Origin: a virus
Length of the DNA: 44,936 nucleotides
Direction: 5' to 3' (one strand)
IMG/VR virus record: IMGVR_UViG_3300010389_000032
Span: 1-44,936 of that record
Shown one piece after another: positions 1-8,076 of this stretch (within the stretch, counting starts at the first letter, position 1; the number at the start of each line of letters is the position of its first letter). The notes below the pieces were generated by a model. That model did no database searches. It was not told the DNA's origin and saw only the letters and a list, made by a program, of their open reading frames with translations. The position numbers and the translations under genes were made by a program.

Positions 1-1
1 G

Positions 2-937
2 TTCAAAGACGCTAATGATTTTCTACAGGCTGGCAAGGCTCGTGAGTTTAAGTCTGCATGGTGGTCCAAAAAGAAATACTCTCCAGAAGGCTTCACAAGC
101 GGCTCTGAGGACTGGCTCAAGGCTGTCAGGGAGGAGACCCCCTATGAGTATACTCCTACGCCTGTAGGCGCTCTCAACAAGGTTATGAGGGGTTGGATCA
201 AGGGTGGTATCACTGTGGTCAAGGCACCTCCGGGTGTGGGTAAGACTAGTCTCTTTCGGTATGTCCAGCACGATCTCGTGACTAAGCAGGGTAAAGTTGT
301 AGCTAACTTGGCTATGGAAGAGATGAAGTCTACCACTGCCCGAGGGATGGCTACATATGAGTTGAAGACCAATGTGAATACAGAAGAAGATCAGAAGTAT
401 AACACCGTCAGTGATGAAAAGTTTGAGAATGCCCTGATGAGTGTGGTGGCTGATGACCGTTTTGTGTCGTTTGACATTGATCCTCATAATCCTCTGGAAA
501 GCACACTAAAGCAGTGCAAACATGCTATCACGATCTATGGTGCTGACTACATCTTCATTGACCACCTTCAGCGTCTAGCCTACCTGAGTGGAGTTGATGG
601 AGCCACTAGCGCACTGACTGAACTTGGTGTTAAGCTGGTGGAACTTGCAAAGCGTAGAAACGTGGGGATCATCTGTATCTCTCATGTCAATAACGACGGG
701 CATACGAAATACGCTAAGTCTGTTGAGGAAGAGGCAATCGTGTTGCTAGAACTTCAGAGGGACAAACTGGCAGAGGATCAGGATGAGAAGAACACTACGC
801 ATCTGACTGTCACCAAGAACCGTCCCTTTGCTACGACTGGTCCTGCTGGTATGCTGCGTTATGATGTTGACACGACAATGGTTAGTGAGTATACCGGACC
901 TGATGAACCTGAAACTCCAAACATAGGAGACTTCTGA
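2..937 (+). CDS. Primase-helicase, C-terminal part (partial)
   Basis: The reading frame is open from the window edge, so the N-terminus is missing. The first visible residues (KDANDFLQAG, then a Trp-rich stretch) match the end of a toprim primase domain joined to a RecA-fold helicase, as in T7 gp4. Walker A is APPGVGKTS at about residue 75 of the visible part. Walker B is DYIFIDHLQR, and ISHVNNDG is a sensor-like motif. The role is unwinding DNA and priming the lagging strand at the phage fork. The stop overlaps the next start (TGATG). It heads the replication block that continues with the split DNA polymerase. Confidence 0.9.
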   Translation, partial: FKDANDFLQAGKAREFKSAWWSKKKYSPEGFTSGSEDWLKAVREETPYEYTPTPVGALNKVMRGWIKGGITVVKAPPGVGKTSLFRYVQHDLVTKQGKVVANLAMEEMKSTTARGMATYELKTNVNTEEDQKYNTVSDEKFENALMSVVADDRFVSFDIDPHNPLESTLKQCKHAITIYGADYIFIDHLQRLAYLSGVDGATSALTELGVKLVELAKRRNVGIICISHVNNDGHTKYAKSVEEEAIVLLELQRDKLAEDQDEKNTTHLTVTKNRPFATTGPAGMLRYDVDTTMVSEYTGPDEPETPNIGDF

Positions 938-1296
938 TGAACTCACTGAGCATTCTCATCTATTTTGCAGAGATTCTGCCTAACATTGGTTTTCTGTTGG
1001 TCCTGTCACTATTTATTGGAATGTTGTGTTATGGGATCTACTTAATTGTCACCTTGGTTCATAGTGACCAAACTTACGAAAATAGGTCCACCTATCTTGG
1101 TCGAGCCGTCTTGGTATTTTTAGCCACAGGTTTGGTTGCTGCCTTGATACCTTCTAAGGAGACCATATACCTGATCGCGGGGAGTGAGGCTGGAGAAATG
1201 GTAGTCTCCTCAGATGCAGGTCAGGATATCCTCAGCGACATACAAGAAATAATCGAGTTTCAGTTGGGTGAACTAAAAGGTGAATCCAGTGAGTAA
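937..1296 (+). CDS. Small two-helix membrane protein
   Basis: This is a 119-residue protein of unknown function. Two hydrophobic segments (about residues 5-38 and 51-68) are followed by a soluble acidic tail containing GEMVVSSDAGQDIL. The gene is coupled to the helicase by a TGATG overlap and sits directly before the polymerase exonuclease gene. That places it in the replication operon, so a role in tethering replication proteins to the membrane is possible but is inference. No enzyme motif is visible. Confidence 0.75.
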   Translation: MNSLSILIYFAEILPNIGFLLVLSLFIGMLCYGIYLIVTLVHSDQTYENRSTYLGRAVLVFLATGLVAALIPSKETIYLIAGSEAGEMVVSSDAGQDILSDIQEIIEFQLGELKGESSE

Positions 1297-1738
1297 CATT
1301 CTAGTGATTGACTCAGAGAGCGATGGTCTAGCCTATGAATGCACAAAGCTACACGTCCTAAGCTGGACCAGAGATGGTGAGACCTACCATAGCACAGGAG
1401 AATACGATGAAATGGTTTCGGTTATTTCTAGTGCAGATATGGTGGTTGCTCATAACAGCGTTCGTCATGACATGGTTGTTTTCAATCGTATCTTAGGCAT
1501 TCCTATGGACTACAAGCGTTGGATAGACACCTTGGCCTTGTCGTGGTATCTGTTCCCTGAACGTCAGAAGCATGGTCTAGCGGATTGGGGTGTGGACCTT
1601 GGTATTCCTAAGCCAAAGGTGGACGACTGGCAGAACCTCTCTTATGAGGAGTATAAGCACCGTTGTGAGGAAGATACCAAGATCAACTGGAAACTGTGGA
1701 AGAAGCTAGAGCGGAGGCTTGAAGAGATATATGAATGA
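1289..1738 (+). CDS. 3'-5' exonuclease domain of a split T7-like DNA polymerase
   Basis: This is a DnaQ-fold proofreading exonuclease encoded on its own. Exo I is LVIDSESDG (D-x-E). Exo II is VVAHNSVRHD near residue 55. Exo III is YEEYKHRCEED near residue 125 (Y-x3-D type). In T7 the same domain is the N-terminus of gene 5; here it ends after about 150 residues and the polymerase domain follows as a second gene. I chose GTG at 1289, which has AAAGG eight bases upstream. An in-frame GTG at 1280 is also possible. The gene overlaps both neighbours by 8 bases. Confidence 0.88.
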   Translation: MSNILVIDSESDGLAYECTKLHVLSWTRDGETYHSTGEYDEMVSVISSADMVVAHNSVRHDMVVFNRILGIPMDYKRWIDTLALSWYLFPERQKHGLADWGVDLGIPKPKVDDWQNLSYEEYKHRCEEDTKINWKLWKKLERRLEEIYE

Positions 1739-3146
1739 TAACACTCTACGGTTTATCCGATACCTTAGCTTCAAGATGGATTGTCTTAGAGAGCAGGAGG
1801 AGAACCCTCTTACGCTTGATGTGGAGCAGTGTCAAAACTATCTCGACCAACTAGAGACTATGAAGGAGGAGAAGGTAGAGTCACTCAAGAAGGCAATGCC
1901 TAAGAACCCGATCACTAAGAAGAAGGAAAAGCCCAAGGTCTTATACAAGAAAGATGGTAGCCTTAGTTCTCACGGAGAGAAATGGTTTGAAACACTTCGT
2001 GAACTCAAGATGCCTGATGATGTGCAGTCTGTTACCTACGTCGATAGCTATGAGGATGGAAACCCAAACAGCAATGAGCAGGTAAAGTCTTGGCTCTTTA
2101 GCCTTGGATGGAAACCCCGGACGTGGAAATATGTTCGGAACAAAGCGACAGGAGAAGAGAGGCGCATTGAGCAAGTCCGTAAGGATGGTCACTTGTGTGA
2201 GAGTGTCCGTGAGTTAGTCTCCAAAGACTCTGCTATTGAGTTGCTTGATGGCCTCACTGTCATTAGTCACCGCATAGGCGTTCTCAAGGGCTTTCTGAAC
2301 GCTCATAAGTATGGCAAGGTGGTATCTAGTGCAGGAGGCTTCACAAACACTCTCAGGTTTCAACACAGAGCGCCTGTGGTTAATCTGCCCGGTGTAGAGG
2401 CATTGTATGGGGAGTGGTGTCGTGGTGTTCTGGTAAGTCCTGATGAGGATCATACGCTTTGTGGTGCTGACGTTAGTAGTCTGGAGAGTTGCACAAAGCG
2501 TCATTTTATGTATCCATACGATCCGGACTATGTAGAGGAGATGAGCCAACCCGGATTTGATGAACATATCAACCTTGCAAGATTCGCAGGGGCTATCTCA
2601 GAGGAGGATGAAGAGCGATACAAACAAGGTAAGGGGCAAGACCTCAAGCCTATCCGTAATAAGTTCAAGCCTGCAAACTACGCAGGTATCTACGGTGTCA
2701 GGGAGAAGACCCTAAGTAGGCAGACAGGTATGACAGAAAAGGAATGCGCAGCCCTTCTTGATGCGTATTGGAAGCGGAATTGGTCTGTTAAGAAGATTGC
2801 CAAAGATCAGTTCATAAAGACTCTCAAGGACGGAACTATGTGGCTCAAGAACCCTGTCTCTGGGTTCTACTACAGCCTACGCTTTGAGAAAGACATCTTC
2901 AGCACTCTCAATCAAGGGACTGGTGTCTTTGTCTTTGATATGTGGGTTATGTATTGTCGTCTGATGGGCCTCAAGATCAGTATGCAATACCATGACGAGA
3001 TCCTGCTGACTGTCGCTAAAGGTGATGAGGCTCGTGTTAGTGGTATCATCCATGAGGCTATGGCTAAGGTGAACGAAAGACTGAAGCTGAATGTAGTGAT
3101 CGAGGTTGAAGAACAGTATGGGGACTCTTATGCAGCAGTCCACTGA
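1731..3146 (+). CDS. Family A DNA polymerase, polymerase domain only
   Basis: This is a T7-like polymerase without its exonuclease domain. Motif A is GADVSSLES near residue 247: the metal-binding Asp and the Glu are kept, but the usual Leu-Arg after the Glu is Ser-Cys. The O-helix motif B reads RNKFKPANYAGIYG near residue 309, with Arg, Lys, Tyr and the YG pair in the T7 positions. Tyr occupies the nucleotide-selecting site. Motif C is YHDEILL near residue 421. The ATG at 1731 lies inside the exonuclease stop region (ATGAATGA) and is preferred to a TTG at 1719. It is the replicative polymerase of the phage, presumably assembling with the separate exonuclease. Confidence 0.92.
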   Translation: MNDNTLRFIRYLSFKMDCLREQEENPLTLDVEQCQNYLDQLETMKEEKVESLKKAMPKNPITKKKEKPKVLYKKDGSLSSHGEKWFETLRELKMPDDVQSVTYVDSYEDGNPNSNEQVKSWLFSLGWKPRTWKYVRNKATGEERRIEQVRKDGHLCESVRELVSKDSAIELLDGLTVISHRIGVLKGFLNAHKYGKVVSSAGGFTNTLRFQHRAPVVNLPGVEALYGEWCRGVLVSPDEDHTLCGADVSSLESCTKRHFMYPYDPDYVEEMSQPGFDEHINLARFAGAISEEDEERYKQGKGQDLKPIRNKFKPANYAGIYGVREKTLSRQTGMTEKECAALLDAYWKRNWSVKKIAKDQFIKTLKDGTMWLKNPVSGFYYSLRFEKDIFSTLNQGTGVFVFDMWVMYCRLMGLKISMQYHDEILLTVAKGDEARVSGIIHEAMAKVNERLKLNVVIEVEEQYGDSYAAVH

Positions 3147-3183
3147 GTCTTCTGTGCAACACAACTAAAGGGTGTCCACTTTT

Positions 3184-3218
3184 TGTGTAAGATTCCCGGA
3201 AAAATGAACTTATATATA
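3184..3218 (+). promoter_or_regulatory. 35-bp control element, right-facing copy
   Basis: The element begins TGTGTAAGATTCCCG and ends AACTTATATATA. The same 35 bases occur at 38494-38528 on the opposite strand with one mismatch. Both copies point toward the gene block they precede, here the ssDNA-binding protein and the replication genes after it. It lies in the 219-bp gap after the polymerase gene, which makes it a likely promoter or activator site. A clean sigma-70 spacing is not evident: TTGTGT and TATATA are 22 bases apart. Confidence 0.65.
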
Positions 3219-3245
3219 CATACAAGGCAAAAGGAAACACAGGTG

Positions 3246-3333
3246 TCGGCTCTGTTCAGACGTAGGTTCTAACACCATGCGTAAGTCATGACCTGAACAT
3301 CCGAGTTGTCCTGAGTAAGACGTTAAACTGCTC
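3246..3333 (+). promoter_or_regulatory. Candidate structured 5' leader RNA, copy 1
   Basis: This lies between the 35-bp element and the ssDNA-binding protein gene. A closing stem pairs TCGG...GTTCAG with CTGAAC...CCGA. Inside it is a hairpin in which ACGTAGGT pairs with ACCATGCGT (one bulged A). The stem is followed by a 26-nt core beginning GTCCTGAG and ending AAACTGCTC. The same arrangement, with 23 of 26 core bases identical, occurs at 12186-12313. I cannot assign it to a named riboswitch or ribozyme class. Confidence 0.5.
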
Positions 3334-3365
3334 AGCCTTTAACCCGACGAAAGGAAGATAACAAT

Positions 3366-3908
3366 ATGCCTAAATACACGATGGATATGGTTCTGGAATA
3401 CGCTAAGGTTTTTCCTGAGAACGCAGACATGGGTGATCCTGATGGTTCTCGTGCTGCTCAGGCCGTCCACAGCAAAGGAGGTCAATATAAGGTCAACCTC
3501 TACTTCACGGATGAGGAACAGATCCAACAGCTTCTCGGGGACGGACTTGACCCTCGGCCTATGAACAATGATCGTATTAAGGAAGGTCGAGAAGAGTTTG
3601 GCATCGGTAAATACATGGAAGCCAAGCGTTCTGTTCAAGACAATGTTAAAGTGTTTGAGAACAAGAGTGGTCCTGTTGAAGTCAACTATGGTGGAGCGCC
3701 GGGAGTTGTAGACCTTCGTGATCCCGACAATAAGCGTTGGTGGTCCTTTGAGGAAGACGGAACTCTTGGCAATGGAACCCGCGCTATGGTCCAGTTTGAG
3801 ACCTACAGCAATGGCGCTGGTGTCCGCCTGAAGAACATTGGTGTCACTGAACTTGTTGAGTGGGAACCTATGGAAAATCCTGATGATGAACTGTTTAAGG
3901 TAGACTGA
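3366..3908 (+). CDS. Single-stranded DNA-binding protein, gp2.5-like
   Basis: This is a 180-residue protein with the layout of T7 gp2.5-type SSBs. GQYKVNLYFTDEEQ corresponds to the first strands of an OB fold. A later stretch, RAMVQFETYSNGAGVRLKNI, resembles the KLQLESVMLVELA region. The C-terminus is acidic and ends in DDELFKVD, as expected for a tail that contacts polymerase and helicase. The function would be coating ssDNA and organising replication and recombination proteins. AAGGAAG precedes the ATG. It is the first gene behind the 35-bp element and the structured leader. Confidence 0.75.
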   Translation: MPKYTMDMVLEYAKVFPENADMGDPDGSRAAQAVHSKGGQYKVNLYFTDEEQIQQLLGDGLDPRPMNNDRIKEGREEFGIGKYMEAKRSVQDNVKVFENKSGPVEVNYGGAPGVVDLRDPDNKRWWSFEEDGTLGNGTRAMVQFETYSNGAGVRLKNIGVTELVEWEPMENPDDELFKVD

Positions 3909-4096
3909 TGAAGGTTACGATTACTGCTGAAAGCACTATGAATGGTGATGGTATCGACAGCAAAGCAAGTTATGAGCAGGCTGGTATTGAGTGTCTGAGT
4001 GACCTTGCTCATGTATTTGCTGAAGCTGCAAGGGCTATGGGCTTCCCCTATGTGGATTACGTAGTGATTAGGACAGAGGAAGGGATGGAGTTCTAG
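3908..4096 (+). CDS. Small hypothetical protein
   Basis: This is a 62-residue soluble protein I do not recognise. Its start overlaps the stop of the SSB gene (TGATG), and the exonuclease gene begins two bases after its stop. It is therefore translated with replication proteins and may be an accessory factor. There are no cysteine, metal-binding or membrane features. Confidence 0.7.
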   Translation: MKVTITAESTMNGDGIDSKASYEQAGIECLSDLAHVFAEAARAMGFPYVDYVVIRTEEGMEF

Positions 4097-4097
4097 C

Positions 4098-4793
4098 ATG
4101 GTGGGAAAGGTATTGATTGATGGCGACATAATTGCTTACAGGGCCTCATTCGCTGCACAAGATAAGGAAGAGCGGGAGGCATGGAACGTAGCAGATCAAC
4201 TGTTCGCATACATCTTTGAGCAGACCATCGACATGCCTTTCCCCTCCCAAGAAGACTATCATGTGTATCTGACTGGTTCTAATAACTTCCGGCATGATGT
4301 CGCTAAGTCTGCCCCCTACAAGGGCAACCGGAAGGGTGAGAAGCCTATCCACCTTCACTCCGTAAGGGAACACATCAAAGAAGAGCATCCAACGACGGTT
4401 GCTGAAGGTGAGGAAGCTGACGACCTGATTGCTATTGAAGCCACAAGACTAGGGCCAGAGACTATCATTGCCTCTATTGACAAAGACTTTAAGCAAATCC
4501 CATGCAGACACTACAACTTCTTAAGGGATACATGGGATGAGGTTGATGAGTGGACAGGGACTAAGTTCTTCTATGAGCAGATCCTGACTGGTGATAGTGT
4601 CGATAATATCATTGGTCTCTTCCGGGTTGGCCCCAAGACAGCACAGAAGATGCTGATGGATTGCCAGACTGAGGAAGACCTTTGGGAAACTTGCGTGAAG
4701 GCATACGATGGGGATACCGACAGAGTTATTGAGAATGCTAGACTTCTCTGGTTGCGTAGATACGAAGGTCAGATGTGGGAGCCTCCAGAATGA
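4098..4793 (+). CDS. 5'-3' exonuclease / flap endonuclease (FEN family)
   Basis: This is a PIN/FEN-type nuclease similar in role to T7 gp6. Metal-binding acidic residues appear in LIDGDIIAYRASF (about residues 5-17), EEADDLIAIEA (about 110) and SIDKDFKQIP (about 130). A helix-hairpin-helix, DNIIGLFRVGPKTAQK, follows near residue 175 as in all FEN proteins. It would remove RNA primers and flaps and may degrade host DNA. GGAG stands seven bases before the ATG. Its stop overlaps the next gene's start (ATGA). Confidence 0.9.
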   Translation: MVGKVLIDGDIIAYRASFAAQDKEEREAWNVADQLFAYIFEQTIDMPFPSQEDYHVYLTGSNNFRHDVAKSAPYKGNRKGEKPIHLHSVREHIKEEHPTTVAEGEEADDLIAIEATRLGPETIIASIDKDFKQIPCRHYNFLRDTWDEVDEWTGTKFFYEQILTGDSVDNIIGLFRVGPKTAQKMLMDCQTEEDLWETCVKAYDGDTDRVIENARLLWLRRYEGQMWEPPE

Positions 4794-5146
4794 AACCCTC
4801 GTCTGCTAAAGCCAAAGGCCGGAACTTGCAGCAAATCGTGAGAGATAAGCTGCTAGAGTTATCCGATACATTCAGGGAGGGAGACATAGAAAGCACGGGT
4901 ATGGGGCAATCTGGGGAAGACCTTCAGCTTAGTCCTCATGCTCGTGACCTTCTACCTATCTCTGTGGAGTGTAAGCATCATGCTAAGATGGCAGTCTATA
5001 AGGTGATCGACCAATGCAAAGCAAATACTCCTGATGGATGTCAACCTGTCGTGATCCTTAAAGCCAACTACAAGAAGCCTGTTGTAGTGATAGACCTAGA
5101 CTACTACATGTATCTTGAGAAAATCCGAATAGAGAAGGAAGCCTAA
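4790..5146 (+). CDS. PD-(D/E)XK endonuclease, possible Holliday junction resolvase
   Basis: This is a 118-residue nuclease candidate. GRNLQQIVRDKLLE near the N-terminus and the core GEDLQLS...ISVECKHH give the pattern Asp-x(n)-Glu-x-Lys of the PD-(D/E)XK fold. VIDQCKANT and VVILKAN follow as the usual helix and strand. Sitting right after the FEN exonuclease, it plausibly resolves recombination or replication branches, like T7 gp3 in role though not in sequence. ATG 4790 (ATGA overlap, GGGAG upstream) is preferred to a GTG at 4775. Confidence 0.7.
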   Translation: MKPSSAKAKGRNLQQIVRDKLLELSDTFREGDIESTGMGQSGEDLQLSPHARDLLPISVECKHHAKMAVYKVIDQCKANTPDGCQPVVILKANYKKPVVVIDLDYYMYLEKIRIEKEA

Positions 5147-5403
5147 TGTTTGTCTGGAAAGTTGTAGATGGTCCATACTGTTTGGAAGATATGCCCCTAA
5201 TGGAGCGTATGCTTGGGGCCGAGGAGATTGGCTTTAACTATTGGTCTGTCGTGATGGTAACAGAAACTCTTGAGTCTAAACCCTTCCACACTGAGGTTTG
5301 GTTTGAGACCTTTAACGATGCTTATGACTTTGCCAAGGAAGTCCAAGTGCCTATGGAACCTTTGGAAATCTCAGACAGTAACTTTGGGGAACCTATAGAA
5401 TGA
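5146..5403 (+). CDS. Small hypothetical protein
   Basis: This is an 85-residue acidic soluble protein of unknown function. Its start overlaps the previous stop (TAATG) and its own stop overlaps the next start (ATGA), so it is a true member of the operon. Aromatic residues are common (FNYWSVV, VWFETFNDAYDF). No known motif is seen. Confidence 0.7.
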   Translation: MFVWKVVDGPYCLEDMPLMERMLGAEEIGFNYWSVVMVTETLESKPFHTEVWFETFNDAYDFAKEVQVPMEPLEISDSNFGEPIE

Positions 5404-5654
5404 CTAATATCGTATATGTTACTAAGGAGTTCGACTGGTCTGACTACACAAACTCTAGCCCTATTTCCGATGTGACAAAGCATATATTGCTTAGGTTCTT
5501 TGAGACTGTTATCCTATATCTATCAGAGGACGACATAAGGTGTCTTATAATGCACCCCGACTTGATTGGGAAGTATAAGCACGATTGGAAGTATTGCTTT
5601 CAAGTTTATGATGTCAGAACCACAATAGAAAATAGTCATCTGGAGTTCCTATGA
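5400..5654 (+). CDS. Small hypothetical protein
   Basis: This is an 84-residue protein without recognisable motifs. It is AT-richer than its neighbours, has a helical middle (TKHILLRFFETVILYLSEDD), and is joined to both flanking genes by ATGA overlaps. Its position between the endonuclease and the metallophosphoesterase gives no firm clue to function. Confidence 0.65.
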   Translation: MTNIVYVTKEFDWSDYTNSSPISDVTKHILLRFFETVILYLSEDDIRCLIMHPDLIGKYKHDWKYCFQVYDVRTTIENSHLEFL

Positions 5655-6427
5655 CAGCTAAAACAGTAGTAGTATTCAGTTGCGCACATGCAGACCCAAG
5701 TGTGAATAACGACAGGTTTGATTGGCTAGGGTCGTTCTTGTATGATCTTCGTCCTGATATGGTCGTTGACCTTGGGGATGGTGCTGATATGAGGAGCCTG
5801 AACACTTACGACACTAGGTATCCTCAAGCAATCGTTAATCAGTCCTATGAGCAAGACATCGAGGTATATAACGACAGCCAAGATCGCCTCCGTCATAAGT
5901 TCAGGTTCATGAAGAAGAAGCGTCCCTTCTGGGTAGGATTTGAGGGCAATCATGAAAATCGAATCAAAAAGGCTATCGCCCACGACCCGAGACTTGAGGG
6001 ATCAAAATACGGGGTATCCTTCAGCCATCTTCAAACGAAAGTCTGGTTCGATGAATACCACGAATACGCTAATTCCGGCCCCGCCCTCATTGACTACGAT
6101 GGTGTTATCTACGGCCATTATGTGTCTTCTGGGAATTATGGCACTGCTATGTCAACTAAGCATCATGGCTATTCTCTTGTTGAAAAGCTGGCCTCTAGTG
6201 CTACTGTTGGTCATACTCATAAATTCAGCTATTTCTATAAAGGCGATGCAATACCTAATCCGCTACACGGTCTGGTGGTGGGATGCTACAAGGGAAAGGA
6301 AGAGACTTGGGCAGGCCAAGCTAATGGCGAATGGCGACACGGAGTGGTAGTCAAGAGAGAACTACAGAATGGCCACTATGACATGAGTTGGGTTTCTATG
6401 GAATCACTACGGAGAGAATACGGATGA
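5651..6427 (+). CDS. Calcineurin-like metallophosphoesterase
   Basis: This is a 258-residue hydrolase with the two-metal phosphoesterase motifs in order: FSCAHAD (about 8-14), VDLGDGADM (about 38-46), EGNHENR (about 98-104), YGHYVSSG and a final GHTHKF. In the first motif the usual Asp-x-His reads Cys-Ala-His, so one metal ligand appears changed. Related phage proteins cut phosphodiester or phosphomonoester bonds in DNA or nucleotides; the substrate here is unknown. The gene is ATGA-coupled on both sides and begins the stretch that leads to the putative DNA-modification genes. Confidence 0.85.
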   Translation: MTAKTVVVFSCAHADPSVNNDRFDWLGSFLYDLRPDMVVDLGDGADMRSLNTYDTRYPQAIVNQSYEQDIEVYNDSQDRLRHKFRFMKKKRPFWVGFEGNHENRIKKAIAHDPRLEGSKYGVSFSHLQTKVWFDEYHEYANSGPALIDYDGVIYGHYVSSGNYGTAMSTKHHGYSLVEKLASSATVGHTHKFSYFYKGDAIPNPLHGLVVGCYKGKEETWAGQANGEWRHGVVVKRELQNGHYDMSWVSMESLRREYG

Positions 6428-7170
6428 ATGGTAAGCATATCGCAGTTTGGTTCTCTTGCGGAGCAGCTAGTGCAGTTGCGGCTAAGCTGACCCTTGAGAA
6501 GTATGGGCGCAATAACAAAGTCTCTATCATTAACAACCCAATCAAAGAGGAGCATGAGGATAACCAAAGGTTTTTGAGGGACGTTGAGTCTTGGTTAGAT
6601 CATCCGATTCAATTCGCGACCCGTGAGAAATACCCAGACCAGTCCTGTCGAGATGTTTGGGCTGACAGAAGGTTTATGTCCGGACCCCAAGGTGCCCCTT
6701 GCACACAAGAGTTAAAGAAAAAGGCACGACAAGAGTGGGAAAATACAAACAAGCCTGATTATACTGTGCTTGGCTTTACATCGGAAGAAAGGAACCGAGC
6801 GGATAGATTCAGACTGACCGAGAGAGACACGCTATTGACGCCTCTCATAGATGAGGGGTATGACAAGCAGCGGTGTTTTGATGTTATCTTGTCTGCGGGG
6901 ATTGATCTGCCTGAGATATATAAACTTGGGTTTCCTAATGCGAACTGTATCGGGTGTGTAAAAGCTGGGTCAGCGACCTATTGGAACCTAGTCAGAGGCA
7001 CTTTCCCAGATGTCTTTAAAGATCGGGCTAATCAATCCCGTGAGATTGGTGCAAAACTCGCTTACTATAAGGGTCGTAGGATTTTCCTAGATGAACTTCC
7101 CGCCGATGCTAAGGGTTATAACCTGAAGAACTATAACTTTGAGTGTGGGATATTCTGTGAGGAAAAATGA
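6424..7170 (+). CDS. PP-loop ATPase, PAPS-reductase-like, with C-terminal cysteines
   Basis: The N-terminus WFSCGAASAVAAKL is a PP-loop of the adenine nucleotide alpha-hydrolase fold, the form common in phage PAPS-reductase-like proteins. Cysteines occur at GAPCTQELKKK, NANCIGCVKAG and, at the C-terminus, FECGIFCEEK, which suggests a bound metal or Fe-S cluster. Family members activate a substrate with ATP and often move sulfur, as in CysH and DndC. A cellular sulfate-assimilation role is unlikely in a phage. Nucleic-acid or nucleotide modification is possible but unproven. ATG 6424 overlaps the preceding stop; an in-frame TTG at 6388 is rejected. Confidence 0.8.
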   Translation: MNGKHIAVWFSCGAASAVAAKLTLEKYGRNNKVSIINNPIKEEHEDNQRFLRDVESWLDHPIQFATREKYPDQSCRDVWADRRFMSGPQGAPCTQELKKKARQEWENTNKPDYTVLGFTSEERNRADRFRLTERDTLLTPLIDEGYDKQRCFDVILSAGIDLPEIYKLGFPNANCIGCVKAGSATYWNLVRGTFPDVFKDRANQSREIGAKLAYYKGRRIFLDELPADAKGYNLKNYNFECGIFCEEK

Positions 7171-7700
7171 GCAAACGTAGTTCCCTTGAGAAGATACCCA
7201 AGGACTTCTACCCTACGACTGACCCAAAGGCTATACCACCTAAGCTGGTGGAGTTCATCAGGGGTAAGTCCTACGCCTCTCCCTGCTATGGGAATGGGGA
7301 CTTGGAGGATCTACTGGTGGACGTAGCTACATGCAGGTGGAGGAGCGACATAAGAGAAACCGTGGGTTCTTCTAAGGTCTTGGATGCCTTGTGCCTATCA
7401 AAAGAAGATATTGCTAGGTGCGACATGATCCTAGAGAACCCACCTTTCACCAAGTCTGTGTTGTTACCCATGATAGATCACTTCGTAAGCCTGAAGCCCA
7501 CATGGCTCCTACTACCAGCGGATATGATGCACAACGTTTACTTCAAGGAGTATGTTGACAAATGCACCCGAATCGTGTCAGTTGGTCGTCTCAAATGGTT
7601 CAAGGATAGCCCTCACACTAGCACTGATAACTTTGCTTGGTATTTCTGGCCACAAGAGGCTGAACCTAACAACGCAACACACTTCTATGGAAGGTCTTAA
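7167..7700 (+). CDS. DNA methylase-like protein with NPPF motif
   Basis: This is a 177-residue protein with DMILENPPFTKS near residue 88, the catalytic (D/N)PP(Y/F) motif of amino-methyltransferases acting on adenine or cytosine. SPCYGNGDLEDLL near residue 37 is in the place of the S-adenosylmethionine site. A WLLLPADMMHN strand follows the motif, as in the class I fold. It is shorter than most methylases and has no clear target-recognition domain. It may therefore be a compact orphan methylase or a derived family member. It is coupled to the PP-loop gene by ATGA. Confidence 0.65.
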   Translation: MSKRSSLEKIPKDFYPTTDPKAIPPKLVEFIRGKSYASPCYGNGDLEDLLVDVATCRWRSDIRETVGSSKVLDALCLSKEDIARCDMILENPPFTKSVLLPMIDHFVSLKPTWLLLPADMMHNVYFKEYVDKCTRIVSVGRLKWFKDSPHTSTDNFAWYFWPQEAEPNNATHFYGRS

Positions 7701-7701
7701 G

Positions 7702-8076
7702 ATGTCTAAAGAAGATTGGGTATCAACCCCTAAGAGTTATCCAACCCCGGCTGCTATGGTGGATCAGTTCTACAAGACTGCTGGTTTTGATCCAGATCCT
7801 GTGACTTCTGGGACGTTAATTGGTGAAGAGTATGAGGAATGGTTGGTGGAACCGCAAAGGTCCGTTGGAGAACTCAAGGAACTGGCTGATCTGGTCTATG
7901 TGATCTATGGTTATGCTCAGTCTCTTGGGTATGATCTTGATGAGGCACTCTACCGTGTTCACTCCAATAACCTTGGTCGTATGTATCAACCCGACGGGAC
8001 AATCAAACGACGAGAAGATGGTAAGGTAATCAAGAACCCTGACTATCCTAAAGTAGATCTGAGGGATCTGATATGA
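7702..8076 (+). CDS. MazG-like nucleotide pyrophosphohydrolase
   Basis: This is a 124-residue all-alpha NTP pyrophosphohydrolase. GEEYEEWL and ELKELADLVYVIYG supply the E-x-x-E and E-x-x-D metal ligands. The C-terminal DGTIKRREDGKVIKNP is typical of phage HisE/MazG-like proteins. Such enzymes hydrolyse (d)NTPs and may cleanse the pool of host or modified nucleotides. ATG 7702 has GGAAGG upstream and is preferred to more distal in-frame starts that overlap the methylase gene. Confidence 0.75.
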   Translation: MSKEDWVSTPKSYPTPAAMVDQFYKTAGFDPDPVTSGTLIGEEYEEWLVEPQRSVGELKELADLVYVIYGYAQSLGYDLDEALYRVHSNNLGRMYQPDGTIKRREDGKVIKNPDYPKVDLRDLI

